64,000 nt of DNA from Cyclobacteriaceae bacterium (GCA_028284125.1 JANQSI010000001.1:124001-188000); one strand, 5' to 3'. Positions 25,652-34,004 are shown, numbered from the stretch's first letter. Notes: generated by a model not told the origin, from the letters alone. Program-made: numbers and translations.

Positions 25652-26692
25652 ATGAAAAGATGTAAGAATTGCTCTAGTGAGTTTGAAGGGAAATATTGTC
25701 CTGAATGTGGTCAAATATATCTTGAACGAGTAACCTCAAAATATCTACTGCAACAAATCCTGGATGCATTTGACCTTAAGAAAGGTATTTTGTTGACAAT
25801 CATTAATCTCTTTTTAAGACCAAGCAGGCTTATAAACGATTACACTGAAGGTAAGACAAAACCGCTTGTAAATCCCATTGCTTTCTTCATTGTTGTATAT
25901 GCCATTTTCTATATCATTTCTGAGACAAGAATATTTGGCTTTGAACTCCTATTGCTAAAAAATCAAGAGTTAGAAACACTATTGACCATTGTCATACCAG
26001 TGCTGATTACCAGTATTCTTGTTGGGGTCATTCCTTACATGAAGTCTACACCGGTACATGTTACTATCGTCAATTTCTATTATTTCGCCTCGCTTTCAAT
26101 TATTTTTTTAACCATTGAAATTGCTGATGGATTTAGCTGGATCTACTCCTTTTATGTGCCAAACCTTATGTTCTTTGCAATCCCATATACCATCTTCTAC
26201 TTTGGGTCCATTTATAAATTCAGCATTCACAAACCACTGACTATTGCTGTTGTATTTATCGGTATAAACGTCTTAGGGGATTTATTGTCTTACGATGACA
26301 CGTTCGAAAAAACAGAAAAAAGCTTCAATCTATCAAGTCTGCCACGATGGATTGGAGCTGAAATTGTACACAAAAGAGACAAGTTTAATGGCTTTACACA
26401 ATTTACAGGGCTGCAACAAAATCCAATTATTTCAGATCTGACTAACGATAAAGTCCGCGATGCAGCGCTAATGATAACAGATTCATTAGGTCACTATTAC
26501 ATTGCATTTTTTCATTTCAAAGAAGGTGATTTGAATTTTTGCCTACTCAATGATTTAATTCCAGAATTGCAACAGCATGAAATTGAAAACTGGAAATTGA
26601 GTCATGATCGAAATTCGATAGAAGTAGAGTTATCCAACCAGTCTATCCATAAGCTTCAATGGAATGGATTACTCTACCAAATCATAGACTAG
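25652..26692 (+). CDS. DUF3667 membrane protein with N-terminal zinc ribbon
   Basis: The start is ATG 25652; a TTG six bases upstream is less likely. A CxxC...CxxC ribbon (CKNCSSEFEGKYCPECGQ, residues 3-20) is followed by a cytoplasmic helix, PSRLINDYTEGKTKPLVNPI (about 57-76, the DUF3667 signature) and four or five membrane segments to about residue 215. The last 130 residues form a soluble tail (DSLGHYYIAFFHFKEGDLNF) not usual for the family. Function is unknown. Confidence 0.85.
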   Translation: MKRCKNCSSEFEGKYCPECGQIYLERVTSKYLLQQILDAFDLKKGILLTIINLFLRPSRLINDYTEGKTKPLVNPIAFFIVVYAIFYIISETRIFGFELLLLKNQELETLLTIVIPVLITSILVGVIPYMKSTPVHVTIVNFYYFASLSIIFLTIEIADGFSWIYSFYVPNLMFFAIPYTIFYFGSIYKFSIHKPLTIAVVFIGINVLGDLLSYDDTFEKTEKSFNLSSLPRWIGAEIVHKRDKFNGFTQFTGLQQNPIISDLTNDKVRDAALMITDSLGHYYIAFFHFKEGDLNFCLLNDLIPELQQHEIENWKLSHDRNSIEVELSNQSIHKLQWNGLLYQIID

Positions 26693-26740
26693 AAAGTGGT
26701 TGGTAATTAGTAATTGGGAATTGTTAAGGTATAGTCAATT

Positions 26741-27055
26741 CTGACAGAGTTACAGCCTTTTCCTACAACTGTATAACCGTTTCCGACAAGAGTACAGGCT
26801 CTGCCAACAACTATATAACTGATCCCCACAAGAGTACAGATCATGCCGACAACTATATAACCAATCCCGACAAGAGTATAGACATTACCGATAACAGTAT
26901 AGTCAATCTCCACAAGAGTATAACCTCTACCGACAACTATATAGGTAATCCCGACAAGAGTATAGACCCTGCCGACAACTATATAAGTGATCCAGACAAG
27001 AGTATAGACCCTACCGACAACTATATAGCCAATCCCGACAGAGTTATAGTATCTA
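26741..27055. repeat. Tandem array of fifteen 21-bp units (42-bp dimeric period)
   Basis: Fifteen consecutive 21-base units contain no insertion or deletion. Two unit types alternate: A begins CCGACAACTATATA and B begins CCGACAAGAGTATAG, each followed by a few variable bases. Units at both ends are more degenerate, and a half unit precedes the first. Because 21 is a multiple of three, one reverse-strand frame stays open throughout and encodes a heptapeptide pattern of the type GxxYxxV. No convincing start codon or leader serves it. The period also equals two turns of B-DNA. Confidence 0.9.
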
Positions 27056-27162
27056 CCTACTTGCTTGTATCAGTTAATTAGTTAAATGGTTAATTAGTAG
27101 GCAAGTAGATGGTGGGTTAGTCTCTTAATCCATCAATTAACAATTCTCTTATTACTATTTCA

Positions 27163-27190
27163 AGATTGCTTCGCTACACTCGCAATGACG
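27163..27190 (-). repeat. Half copy of dispersed palindromic element
   Basis: A 28-bp unit in reverse orientation with small changes in the centre (GCTACACTCGC), near the right end of the repeat-rich spacer. Confidence 0.85.
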
Positions 27191-27300
27191 ATTGAAGGGT
27201 TATCAGCTGCACAATTAGAATACACAGTCACTAACTATCTAATCAAACTAATCAACTAATCTTCAAATCAACCAATCATCTAATCCACTACATTTACTAT

Positions 27301-27888
27301 ATGAAAATGGCTAAGACAGTTGAAGAATACTTCGATGATCATTCGGAATACCGCAAGGAGCTGGAACAGCTAAGATCTATTCTGAATTCGACAGAGCTGG
27401 TGGAAACGGTGAAGTGGGGCATCCCGACCTACACGATCAACAACAAGAACGTAGCAGGAATCGGGGCGTTCCAGAGTTACTTTGGCATCTGGTTTTTTAA
27501 TGGCGTATTCATGAAAGATCCGGCCAAAAAAATGATCAATGCGCAAGAAGGCAAAACCAAAGGCATGCGGCAATGGCGATTTGAAAGTGCCAGTGAAATC
27601 GATGAAAAGCTGATCATTTCTTATCTGGAAGAAGCCATCCAAAATCAGAAGGATGGAAAAGAAGTAAAGCCTGAGAAAAAACCACTCATCCTCCCTGATG
27701 AATTGAAAGAAGCCCTGGCCTCTGATTCGAAACTCTCGGAACAGTTCGATCAACTTTCACTAACCAATCGTCGCGATTATGCCGAACACATTACTGAAGC
27801 CAAACGTGAGGAAACCAAACAAAAGCGGTTAGAAAAGATCATCCCGATGATCAAAGAAGGCGTTGGGTTGAATGATAAGTATAAGTAA
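27301..27888 (+). CDS. YdeI/OmpD-associated family protein (DUF1801 plus C-terminal helical domain)
   Basis: Residues 10-115 form a DUF1801 (YdhG-like) domain: ETVKWGIPTYTINNKNVAGI and FGIWFFNGVFMKDPAKKM. Residues 125-195 are the bacteriocin-protection YdeI/OmpD-associated C-terminal domain: LPDELKEALASDSKLSEQFD, then LTNRRDYAEHITEAKREETK. The fused form is common in Bacteroidota. The role is not established beyond reports linking YdeI to resistance against cationic peptides in enterobacteria. ATG at 27301 or 27307 would both serve as start. Confidence 0.9.
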   Translation: MKMAKTVEEYFDDHSEYRKELEQLRSILNSTELVETVKWGIPTYTINNKNVAGIGAFQSYFGIWFFNGVFMKDPAKKMINAQEGKTKGMRQWRFESASEIDEKLIISYLEEAIQNQKDGKEVKPEKKPLILPDELKEALASDSKLSEQFDQLSLTNRRDYAEHITEAKREETKQKRLEKIIPMIKEGVGLNDKYK

Positions 27889-27893
27889 TGGAG

Positions 27894-27940
27894 AATTACG
27901 AATTATTGAATTGAGAATTTTCAATTACTAATTCGTAATT
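27894..27940. terminator. Bidirectional terminator hairpin between convergent genes
   Basis: Perfect 12-bp arms, AATTACGAATTA (27894-27905) and TAATTCGTAATT (27929-27940), enclose a second partial stem. The hairpin starts 5 bases after the YdeI-family stop, and its right arm covers the last codons of the convergent oxidoreductase gene. It is A+T rich, so strength is uncertain. Confidence 0.6.
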
Positions 27941-28911
27941 GACAAAACAATCTTCCCAAAATGATCCGCCGCTTTAAAGCGATTGAATGCTTCTAAGTAG
28001 TTGTCTAATTCAAACACTTTATCGATGGTAGGCCTGATCTTCTGGTCGTTGACAAACCGGACCATTTCTTCAAATTCTGAATCGCTACCCATGGTGGAAC
28101 CTATGATCTGAGCTTGTGACCAGAACAACCTAAACACATCCAGCTTTTCAGGATAGCCTGTGGTGCTTCCATACATAATGATTCGACCTCCGGGTTTGAC
28201 CACTTTCAGGTAATTGTTCATTTGATTACCGCCTGCACTATCAACAATGACATCAAAACCGATGACAGCTGCTTCTTTGAACCAGTCTTCTTCTTTGTAG
28301 TTGAAGCCTCCGGCCGCTCCCATTTGAATGCATTTTCCAATCTTATCAGGATCGCCACTGGTGACATAGGTGTTGGCTCCAGCTGCCACTGTAAACTGGA
28401 TCGCCAGTTGGGAAACGCCACCACCAGCACCTGTGATCAACACATTTTTTCCCGGACCAGCCAATCCTTTCTTGATGGTTGCTCGAAAGGCAGTTAAGCC
28501 GGCCAGTGGAAGTGCGGCTGCTTCTTCATCATTTAAGTGCTCAGGTTTTGCGATCAATCGATGTTCAGGAACCGAGATATACTCCGCAAGCGTGCCATTT
28601 TCCGGCATTCCTAAGACCGAATACTTGGAAGATTGTACTTCGGGATCATCACCCCAGTTGACATTGGGATTGATGATTACTTCTTTGCCGTTCCATTTTT
28701 CAGGACCTTCTTCTACTACGCCACACGCATCGGAACCAAGGACGCAACCAAAACGAATGCCAGGGTACATTCCTTCTCGTATCCATTGATCCCGACGATT
28801 CAATGCAGCAGCTTTTACCTTAACCAAACATTCTCCAACACCAGCTGTTGGCATTGAAACCTCGGTCAATTGAATGGGTTCTTCTGCTTCTGTTATGGTG
28901 ATTGCTCTCAT
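27928..28911 (-). CDS. Zinc-free MDR/quinone-oxidoreductase-type alcohol dehydrogenase
   Basis: The 327-residue medium-chain dehydrogenase/reductase has an N-terminal GroES-like domain (VKVKAAALNRRDQWIREGMY) and a NADP-binding Rossmann domain (VLITGAGGGVSQLAIQFTVA, about residues 150-170). The structural-zinc cysteine cluster is missing, which places it with the quinone oxidoreductase/YhdH-like branch. It should reduce a quinone, enone or aldehyde with NADPH. It lies downstream of dnaB on the same strand with a 55-base spacer of TAGTTGTCAG-type words; co-transcription is doubtful. Confidence 0.88.
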   Translation of the reverse strand: MRAITITEAEEPIQLTEVSMPTAGVGECLVKVKAAALNRRDQWIREGMYPGIRFGCVLGSDACGVVEEGPEKWNGKEVIINPNVNWGDDPEVQSSKYSVLGMPENGTLAEYISVPEHRLIAKPEHLNDEEAAALPLAGLTAFRATIKKGLAGPGKNVLITGAGGGVSQLAIQFTVAAGANTYVTSGDPDKIGKCIQMGAAGGFNYKEEDWFKEAAVIGFDVIVDSAGGNQMNNYLKVVKPGGRIIMYGSTTGYPEKLDVFRLFWSQAQIIGSTMGSDSEFEEMVRFVNDQKIRPTIDKVFELDNYLEAFNRFKAADHFGKIVLSITN

Positions 28912-28966
28912 GGGAACTGATTAACTAATAAACTGATACTGACAACTAACCACTAGCAACTAAATC

Positions 28967-30502
28967 CTAAAATGGCTGATCATCATCGTCCGGTGAATCC
29001 GGATCGTTGGCCTTGCTTGGTAAGGTAATTGTGAAATTGGAATCGGTATTTCCGGTGGTTGGGAATGCGCCAAAGCCATCACCACTGTTTCCATCCCAAT
29101 CGGCAAATTTGGTGTACTTCCCAATGAACTTGAGATTGACGGTATCGGTACGACCATTCCTGTGCTTCGCAATGATCACTTCACCCAGTCCGTTCAATGG
29201 CATTCCGGATTCGTCGGTGTCCAATCCGTAGTACTCAGGTCGGTAAAGGAACATCACCATATCTGCATCCTGCTCGATGGAACCTGATTCCCGCAAGTCA
29301 GAAAGCAATGGTCGCTTGTCTCCACCCCTTGTTTCGACGGCCCGACTCAACTGTGAAAGGGCAATCACAGGAACGTTCAGTTCTTTCGCGATACTTTTCA
29401 ATGCCCGTGAAATGGACGCAATTTCCTGCTCTCGATTTCCGCCCCCTTTTCCACCAACTTCACCGTGCATCAATTGCAGGTAGTCAATGATGATCAACTT
29501 CACCCCATGCTGTGCCACCAGTCGCCTACTTTTGGCTCGCAATTCAAGGATAGTCAGCGCCGGGGTGTCATCAATGAAGATCGGCGCTTGTGAAAGCTTA
29601 TCCGTTTTATGCATGATTTGCTCCCACTCATAATCGGCTAAATCTCCACGCTTGATTTTTTCGCTTTCCAATTCCGCCTCCGCAGAAATCATCCGGTTTA
29701 CCAGCTGTACCGAACTCATCTCCAATGAGAAAATAGCTACCGGTGTCTGGAAATCGATGGCGGCATTTCTTAGGGCTGAAACCACAAACGCTGTTTTACC
29801 CATACCAGGCCTTGCTGCAATAATGACCAAATCGGATGGTTGCCATCCGGAAGTCATCCGGTCCAAAGCGGTAAATCCACTAGGCACTCCAGTGAGTCCG
29901 TCTTTCTTGTCTTTTTTCGCCTGGATCTCATCAATGGCCTGGTGAAGCAACGAACTCATTTTGTCGTAGTTCTTCCTGATGTGCGATTCGGAAACATCAA
30001 ACAACGATTGCTCCGCACGATCTAATAGTTGGAAGACATCAATCGTATCCTCATATGCATCACGTTGTATCTCAGATGAAATCTTAATCAACTCCCGCTT
30101 GATCGACTGCTCCGCAATGATTCGAGCGTGGTACTCAATGTTTGCCGCCGAGTTGACCTTGGCTGTAAGCTCTGAGATGTAATGCGCACCGCCAACCAAT
30201 TCAAGTTTTCCAACTTTTCTTAACTGATGCGTTACGGTTTTTATATCAATCGGCTGGCTGTCATTGAACAGATCAACGATCGCAGCATACACTTCCTGAT
30301 TGGAATCTTTGTAAAAACTTTCCGGGTGAAGTATATCTATGACAGTAGAAAGCGCATCACGCTCCAACATCAACGCACCCAAAACCGCTTCTTCAATTTC
30401 TACTGCCTGTGGGGGGAGTTTTCCTAAACTTTCGGAGATGGTGGATAAGCCGATTCGGCGGCTTTTGGAAGTGGAAAGTGGTGTCTGTTTTGCTCCGTCC
30501 AT
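28967..30502 (-). CDS. dnaB: Replicative DNA helicase DnaB
   Basis: The 511-residue protein has a DnaB N-terminal domain (PPQAVEIEEAVLGALMLERD, residues 30-50; AANIEYHARIIAEQSIKREL) and a RecA-like helicase domain. Walker A is ARPGMGKT with Lys236. Walker B is KLIIIDYLQLM. The SRALKSIAKELNVPVIALSQ and GSIEQDADMVMFLYRPEYY blocks complete the DnaB signature. It unwinds DNA as a hexamer at the replication fork. The acidic C-terminal tail (DDDDQPF) is typical of Bacteroidota DnaB. No intein or insertion is present. Confidence 0.97.
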   Translation of the reverse strand: MDGAKQTPLSTSKSRRIGLSTISESLGKLPPQAVEIEEAVLGALMLERDALSTVIDILHPESFYKDSNQEVYAAIVDLFNDSQPIDIKTVTHQLRKVGKLELVGGAHYISELTAKVNSAANIEYHARIIAEQSIKRELIKISSEIQRDAYEDTIDVFQLLDRAEQSLFDVSESHIRKNYDKMSSLLHQAIDEIQAKKDKKDGLTGVPSGFTALDRMTSGWQPSDLVIIAARPGMGKTAFVVSALRNAAIDFQTPVAIFSLEMSSVQLVNRMISAEAELESEKIKRGDLADYEWEQIMHKTDKLSQAPIFIDDTPALTILELRAKSRRLVAQHGVKLIIIDYLQLMHGEVGGKGGGNREQEIASISRALKSIAKELNVPVIALSQLSRAVETRGGDKRPLLSDLRESGSIEQDADMVMFLYRPEYYGLDTDESGMPLNGLGEVIIAKHRNGRTDTVNLKFIGKYTKFADWDGNSGDGFGAFPTTGNTDSNFTITLPSKANDPDSPDDDDQPF

Positions 30503-30715
30503 TCAGGTGATCTTCTGTTTAAGGTTAGGACTACAAACTTAGCCTTTAGCACTTCGAAAAAATTATTTACCAATTGCTAATTATAATCAACTTATCAAGA
30601 TTGTTGTCCACATCATCTTTAACGTCTGCTCGCATGACTATATTTGGCTTCTGACTAATTTTCATACGAGTCAAGTCTCACATTAATAACGAGATCTTTG
30701 GCGCAAACGATCCGC

Positions 30716-31519
30716 ATGTTCAAACTCAATTTAAAAAATCCACTTGTCGTATTTGACCTTGAAACCACCGGTACCAATATTTCTCAAGACCGAATTGTCG
30801 AAATGGCGATGATCAAAGTCTTGCCCGATGGTTCCACCGAGGAAAAACATCGTCGGATCAATCCTACCATTCCAATACCGGCAGAATCGAGTGCGATACA
30901 TGGTATTTACGATGAAGACGTGAAAGACGAGCCGACTTTTAAACAAGTGGCAAAATCGATGGCTCAATGGCTGGAGGGTTGTGACTTAAGTGGGTTCAAT
31001 TGTGTTGGTTTCGATGTACCGATGTTAGTCGAAGAATTTCTACGCGCGAATGTTGATTTTGAGGTTGATCACCGCAAAATTGTCGATGCGCAAAAGATCT
31101 TCCACATGATGGAAAAGCGAAATCTTACTGCAGCTTATAAGTTTTACTGCGACAAAGACCTTGTGGATGCGCACAGTGCCTTAGCTGATACACGTGCAAC
31201 CTATGAAGTATTGCTTTCGCAGGTGGAAAGGTATGAAGGACAGGAAGCGATGGATAACCAGGGAAACAAAGTGACCGACATCACCAACGATATGGAGGCG
31301 TTGAATAAACTCAGTACTTCTCGAATGATTGATCTGGCCGGTCGAATGATCTATAAGGATGGAAAAGAGATCTTCAATTTTGGAAAACATCGTGGCAAGG
31401 AAGTTTCTGAAATCTTGCAGAAAGAACCAAGTTTTTACGACTGGATCATGAAAGGGGATTTCCCATTGGATACGAAACGAAAACTCACACAAATCAAGCT
31501 TCGAGGATTCAATAAGTGA
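30716..31519 (+). CDS. DnaQ-like 3'-5' exonuclease with C-terminal DUF3820 domain
   Basis: The start is ATG 30716; a TTG 18 bases upstream adds residues not expected in the family. Residues 1-170 form a DEDDh exonuclease: FDLETTG (ExoI), NCVGFDVPMLVEEF (ExoII) and HSALADTRAT (ExoIII). The C-terminal 50 residues (FNFGKHRGKEVSEI, then EPSFYDWIMKGDFP) are a DUF3820 domain often fused to exonucleases. It probably acts as a proofreading or repair nuclease related to the PolIII epsilon subunit. Confidence 0.93.
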   Translation: MFKLNLKNPLVVFDLETTGTNISQDRIVEMAMIKVLPDGSTEEKHRRINPTIPIPAESSAIHGIYDEDVKDEPTFKQVAKSMAQWLEGCDLSGFNCVGFDVPMLVEEFLRANVDFEVDHRKIVDAQKIFHMMEKRNLTAAYKFYCDKDLVDAHSALADTRATYEVLLSQVERYEGQEAMDNQGNKVTDITNDMEALNKLSTSRMIDLAGRMIYKDGKEIFNFGKHRGKEVSEILQKEPSFYDWIMKGDFPLDTKRKLTQIKLRGFNK

Positions 31520-31553
31520 TCCACTTTCATTTAGTAACTTGGAGATACGTTAG

Positions 31554-31574
31554 ATTCTGAAATGAATTCAGAAT
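31554..31574. promoter_or_regulatory. Perfect inverted repeat upstream of the ABC importer genes
   Basis: ATTCTGAA (31554-31561) and TTCAGAAT (31567-31574) enclose 5 bases; the flanks TTAG and CTAA extend the symmetry. There is no T-run, so it is more likely an operator or mRNA hairpin than a terminator. It lies 34 bases past the exonuclease stop and 31 bases before the proposed ABC start. Confidence 0.5.
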
Positions 31575-31605
31575 GACTAATTGTTAGATCAACTGCAGAG
31601 CCGAG

Positions 31606-32448
31606 ATCGAAAAAATAACGCTTGATCATATCGTCAAATCTTTTGGTGACAAAGAGGTCATAAAAGACATCAGCTTTTCCATTGAAGAATCGGAGACCGT
31701 TGTTCTTCTCGGGCCTAGTGGTTGTGGGAAAACTACACTCTTGCGATTGGTCAATCGGATGGAAGAACTGGATGGCGGAACCATTTCAATTGATGGAAGT
31801 GACATCCACCAACAATCAAAAGAAAGCCTGCGACGAAGTATCGGCTATGTGATTCAGGATACAGGTTTACTTCCGCATTTAACCATCAAGCAAAATATTG
31901 AACTGGTTGGGAAAATTTCACAGCAGGAAATTTCACAGGAAAAAGTATATGAACTCCTGTCGTTGATAGGATTAACTGATGATGTTTTGAACAAACGTGT
32001 TTCAGAGCTCAGCGGCGGACAACAGCAGCGCATCGGCCTGGCGAGAGCTTTAGCCACTGACCCTGAGATTATCTTGATGGATGAGCCATTCAGCGCGCTG
32101 GACAATATCACGAGAAATCAGCTGCAAGATGATTTTCTAAACCTGAGACACCTGGATGATAAAACCATTTTGTTAGTCACTCATGATGTACAAGAGGCAT
32201 TCAAGCTGGGTGACAAAATAGTTTTGATGGAAGAAGGACAAATTCAACAATATGGAACTCCTATTGAACTATTGAATAATCCGGCAAACGAAAAAGTTGA
32301 TCGTTTCCTGAAGAAAGATAAGTTCATCCTCGGGCTCCAGACTTCCTCTCATGAAGGAGGATCATTATTCGATTTCTTAAACAAGAACGAAATAAGTAGC
32401 GAGGAAAAACAACTCGCCATGGACAAATTTTTCAAAAGTCTTTCCTAA
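31606..32448 (+). CDS. OpuC/EgtU-type ABC importer ATP-binding subunit, non-standard start
   Basis: The ATPase has all family motifs: Walker A GPSGCGKT (31711-31734), the Q-loop region GYVIQDTGLLPH, signature LSGGQQQRIGLARAL, Walker B PEIILMDEPFSALD and the His-switch LLVTHD. Homology-like sequence extends back to about 31609 (EKITLDHIVKSFGDKEVIKD). Between the TAG at 31585-31587 and TTG at 31741 the frame has no ATG, GTG or TTG. Starting at 31741 would lose Walker A, so translation probably begins at ATC 31606 (or ATA 31615). The gene overlaps the permease start by one base. The substrate is probably a quaternary amine such as glycine betaine, carnitine, choline or ergothioneine. Confidence 0.85.
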   Translation: MEKITLDHIVKSFGDKEVIKDISFSIEESETVVLLGPSGCGKTTLLRLVNRMEELDGGTISIDGSDIHQQSKESLRRSIGYVIQDTGLLPHLTIKQNIELVGKISQQEISQEKVYELLSLIGLTDDVLNKRVSELSGGQQQRIGLARALATDPEIILMDEPFSALDNITRNQLQDDFLNLRHLDDKTILLVTHDVQEAFKLGDKIVLMEEGQIQQYGTPIELLNNPANEKVDRFLKKDKFILGLQTSSHEGGSLFDFLNKNEISSEEKQLAMDKFFKSLS

Positions 32449-34004
32449 TGGATTTCTGGAATTTCATCATATCACATCTTGACGAAATCCGTGATCAAAC
32501 GGTTGAGCACCTAATTTTGACGATCGCCTCCATGGTATTGGCAACTTCAATCGGGATTAGCATTGGTATTCTTTTGACTCGATTTGAAAAGCTCTCGAAT
32601 CCAGTTCTTGCAGTGGTTGGCATCATTCAGACGATTCCGAGCCTGGCACTGCTGGGTTTTCTACTTCCCATTTTCGGTATCGGTGTTACGCCAGCGATCA
32701 TTGCTCTTTTCCTGTATGGCCTGCTACCGATTGTCAGAAATACCTACACAGGCATCACAGAAGTGGATCCTTCCGTAAAGGATGCCTCGGTTGGAATGGG
32801 GATGACTAATTCGCAATTGCTTAGGTATGTGGAATTGCCGTTGGCTTTCCCTGTGATTCTAGCAGGAATTAGAACCGCCACCGTGATCAATGTTGGGATC
32901 GCTACTTTATGCGCGCTCATTGCCGCCGGCGGTCTTGGAGAGTTTATCTTCAGAGGCATTTCCCTGAATAATCAACACATGATTTTGGCTGGTGCCATCC
33001 CAGCTTCCATTCTTGCCATTTTACTTGACACCACCATTGGTTTCATTCAAAAGAAACCGGCAAGCAAAAGAACCTGGGTCATTATTGGAGTGGCTTCACT
33101 ACTAATCGTGAGCGGTTTTTTCGCTACGGGTTCCAGGTCTGAGTCCAGGTTGATAGCAGGGTTCAACTATGAATTCATTGAACGTGAGGATGGTTTCACT
33201 GGACTGGATGCGCTCTACAACCTGCCTATGGAAATCAAAGAGATGGAGATCTCGCTCATGTACCAGGCGCTTTACAATGGCGATGTGGATGTCATCGATG
33301 GATTTAGCACGGATGGAAGAATCAAGGAATTCAATTTGAAATCACTCGTTGATGACAAAAACTATTTTCCACCTTACTACGCAGCTCCTGTTGTCAATGG
33401 TAACACACTAGAGAAATATCCTGAAATCACGGAAGCACTGAGTTTGATCGCAAATCAGCTAGATGATGAAAAGATGGCAGAACTCAATTATTTGGTTGAT
33501 GGCCAGAAACAAGAATTAGCAGAGGTCGCAAACACATTTTTGAAGGAACTCAATATTTACACCAGCACCGATGCTGGAAATTCTGATGAACCAGACATTA
33601 TCATTGGTTCAAAAGCATTTACTGAGAATTTTTTGCTCGCTCACCTGTTTGCTCAATTAATTGAAAACAAGACTTCTTTGAAAACCAAACTCCAGCTGGG
33701 ATTTGGAGGTACCAAACTGATTTTTGATGCGATTCGAACGGGAGAAATTGATATCTACCCGGAGTATACGGGTACAGGATATCTGGTTTTACTACAAAAA
33801 TCTTCGAAGGATGTTTCGGATTTTACTGATCCTGATGTGATCTATAATGATGTGAAAAAGGAATTCATTGAAAGGCACAATTTACATTGGCTCGAACCCC
33901 TGGGATTTAACAACACCTTTGCCTTAATGATGCGAACAAAGCACGCAGATTCGCTTCAAATAACAACCGTTTCGGGCCTGTCTGACTACTTAAACGGCAA
34001 ATAA
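32448..34004 (+). CDS. ABC importer permease fused to a substrate-binding domain with swapped lobes
   Basis: Residues 15-205 are an OpuCB/EgtU-type permease with the cytoplasmic EAA-like loop (VDPSVKDASVGMGMTNSQLL). A further membrane helix (TWVIIGVASLLIVSGFFATG, about 212-231) leads to an extracytoplasmic OpuAC-like binding domain. In that family the domain normally begins with IGSKxFTE and later continues with EFxxRxDGxxGL and PPYYAAP. Here the order is reversed: EFIEREDGFTGL to ELNYLVDGQ occupies about 234-368, and IIIGSKAFTENF to LGFNNTFALMMR comes last, 381-518. This is a circular permutation. Both lobes look complete. The first base overlaps the ATPase stop. Confidence 0.9.
   Translation: MDFWNFIISHLDEIRDQTVEHLILTIASMVLATSIGISIGILLTRFEKLSNPVLAVVGIIQTIPSLALLGFLLPIFGIGVTPAIIALFLYGLLPIVRNTYTGITEVDPSVKDASVGMGMTNSQLLRYVELPLAFPVILAGIRTATVINVGIATLCALIAAGGLGEFIFRGISLNNQHMILAGAIPASILAILLDTTIGFIQKKPASKRTWVIIGVASLLIVSGFFATGSRSESRLIAGFNYEFIEREDGFTGLDALYNLPMEIKEMEISLMYQALYNGDVDVIDGFSTDGRIKEFNLKSLVDDKNYFPPYYAAPVVNGNTLEKYPEITEALSLIANQLDDEKMAELNYLVDGQKQELAEVANTFLKELNIYTSTDAGNSDEPDIIIGSKAFTENFLLAHLFAQLIENKTSLKTKLQLGFGGTKLIFDAIRTGEIDIYPEYTGTGYLVLLQKSSKDVSDFTDPDVIYNDVKKEFIERHNLHWLEPLGFNNTFALMMRTKHADSLQITTVSGLSDYLNGK

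Larger units (their letters stand above)
26693..27300. other. 608-base spacer with tandem array and dispersed repeat
   Basis: No convincing gene is seen. From the left it holds a C-poor tract after the DUF3667 stop, the 21-bp tandem array (26741-27055), further GTTAATTAGT words (27065-27120) and a half copy of the palindromic element (27163-27190). A G-poor tract then runs to the YdeI-family start. Confidence 0.75.

Noticed and set aside
26707-26913. Reverse-strand open frame of 68 codons across the tandem array
   Set aside because: It is open only because the 21-bp period is a multiple of three. It starts at GTG inside a repeat unit and has no leader or promoter, so it is noted under the array and not called a gene.
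26741-27055. Possible CRISPR array
   Set aside because: The units are 21 bp without unrelated spacers and the whole unit repeats. No cas gene is nearby.
28370-28789. 139-codon forward frame antisense to the quinone oxidoreductase gene
   Set aside because: Proline- and serine-rich shadow of the MDR coding sequence.
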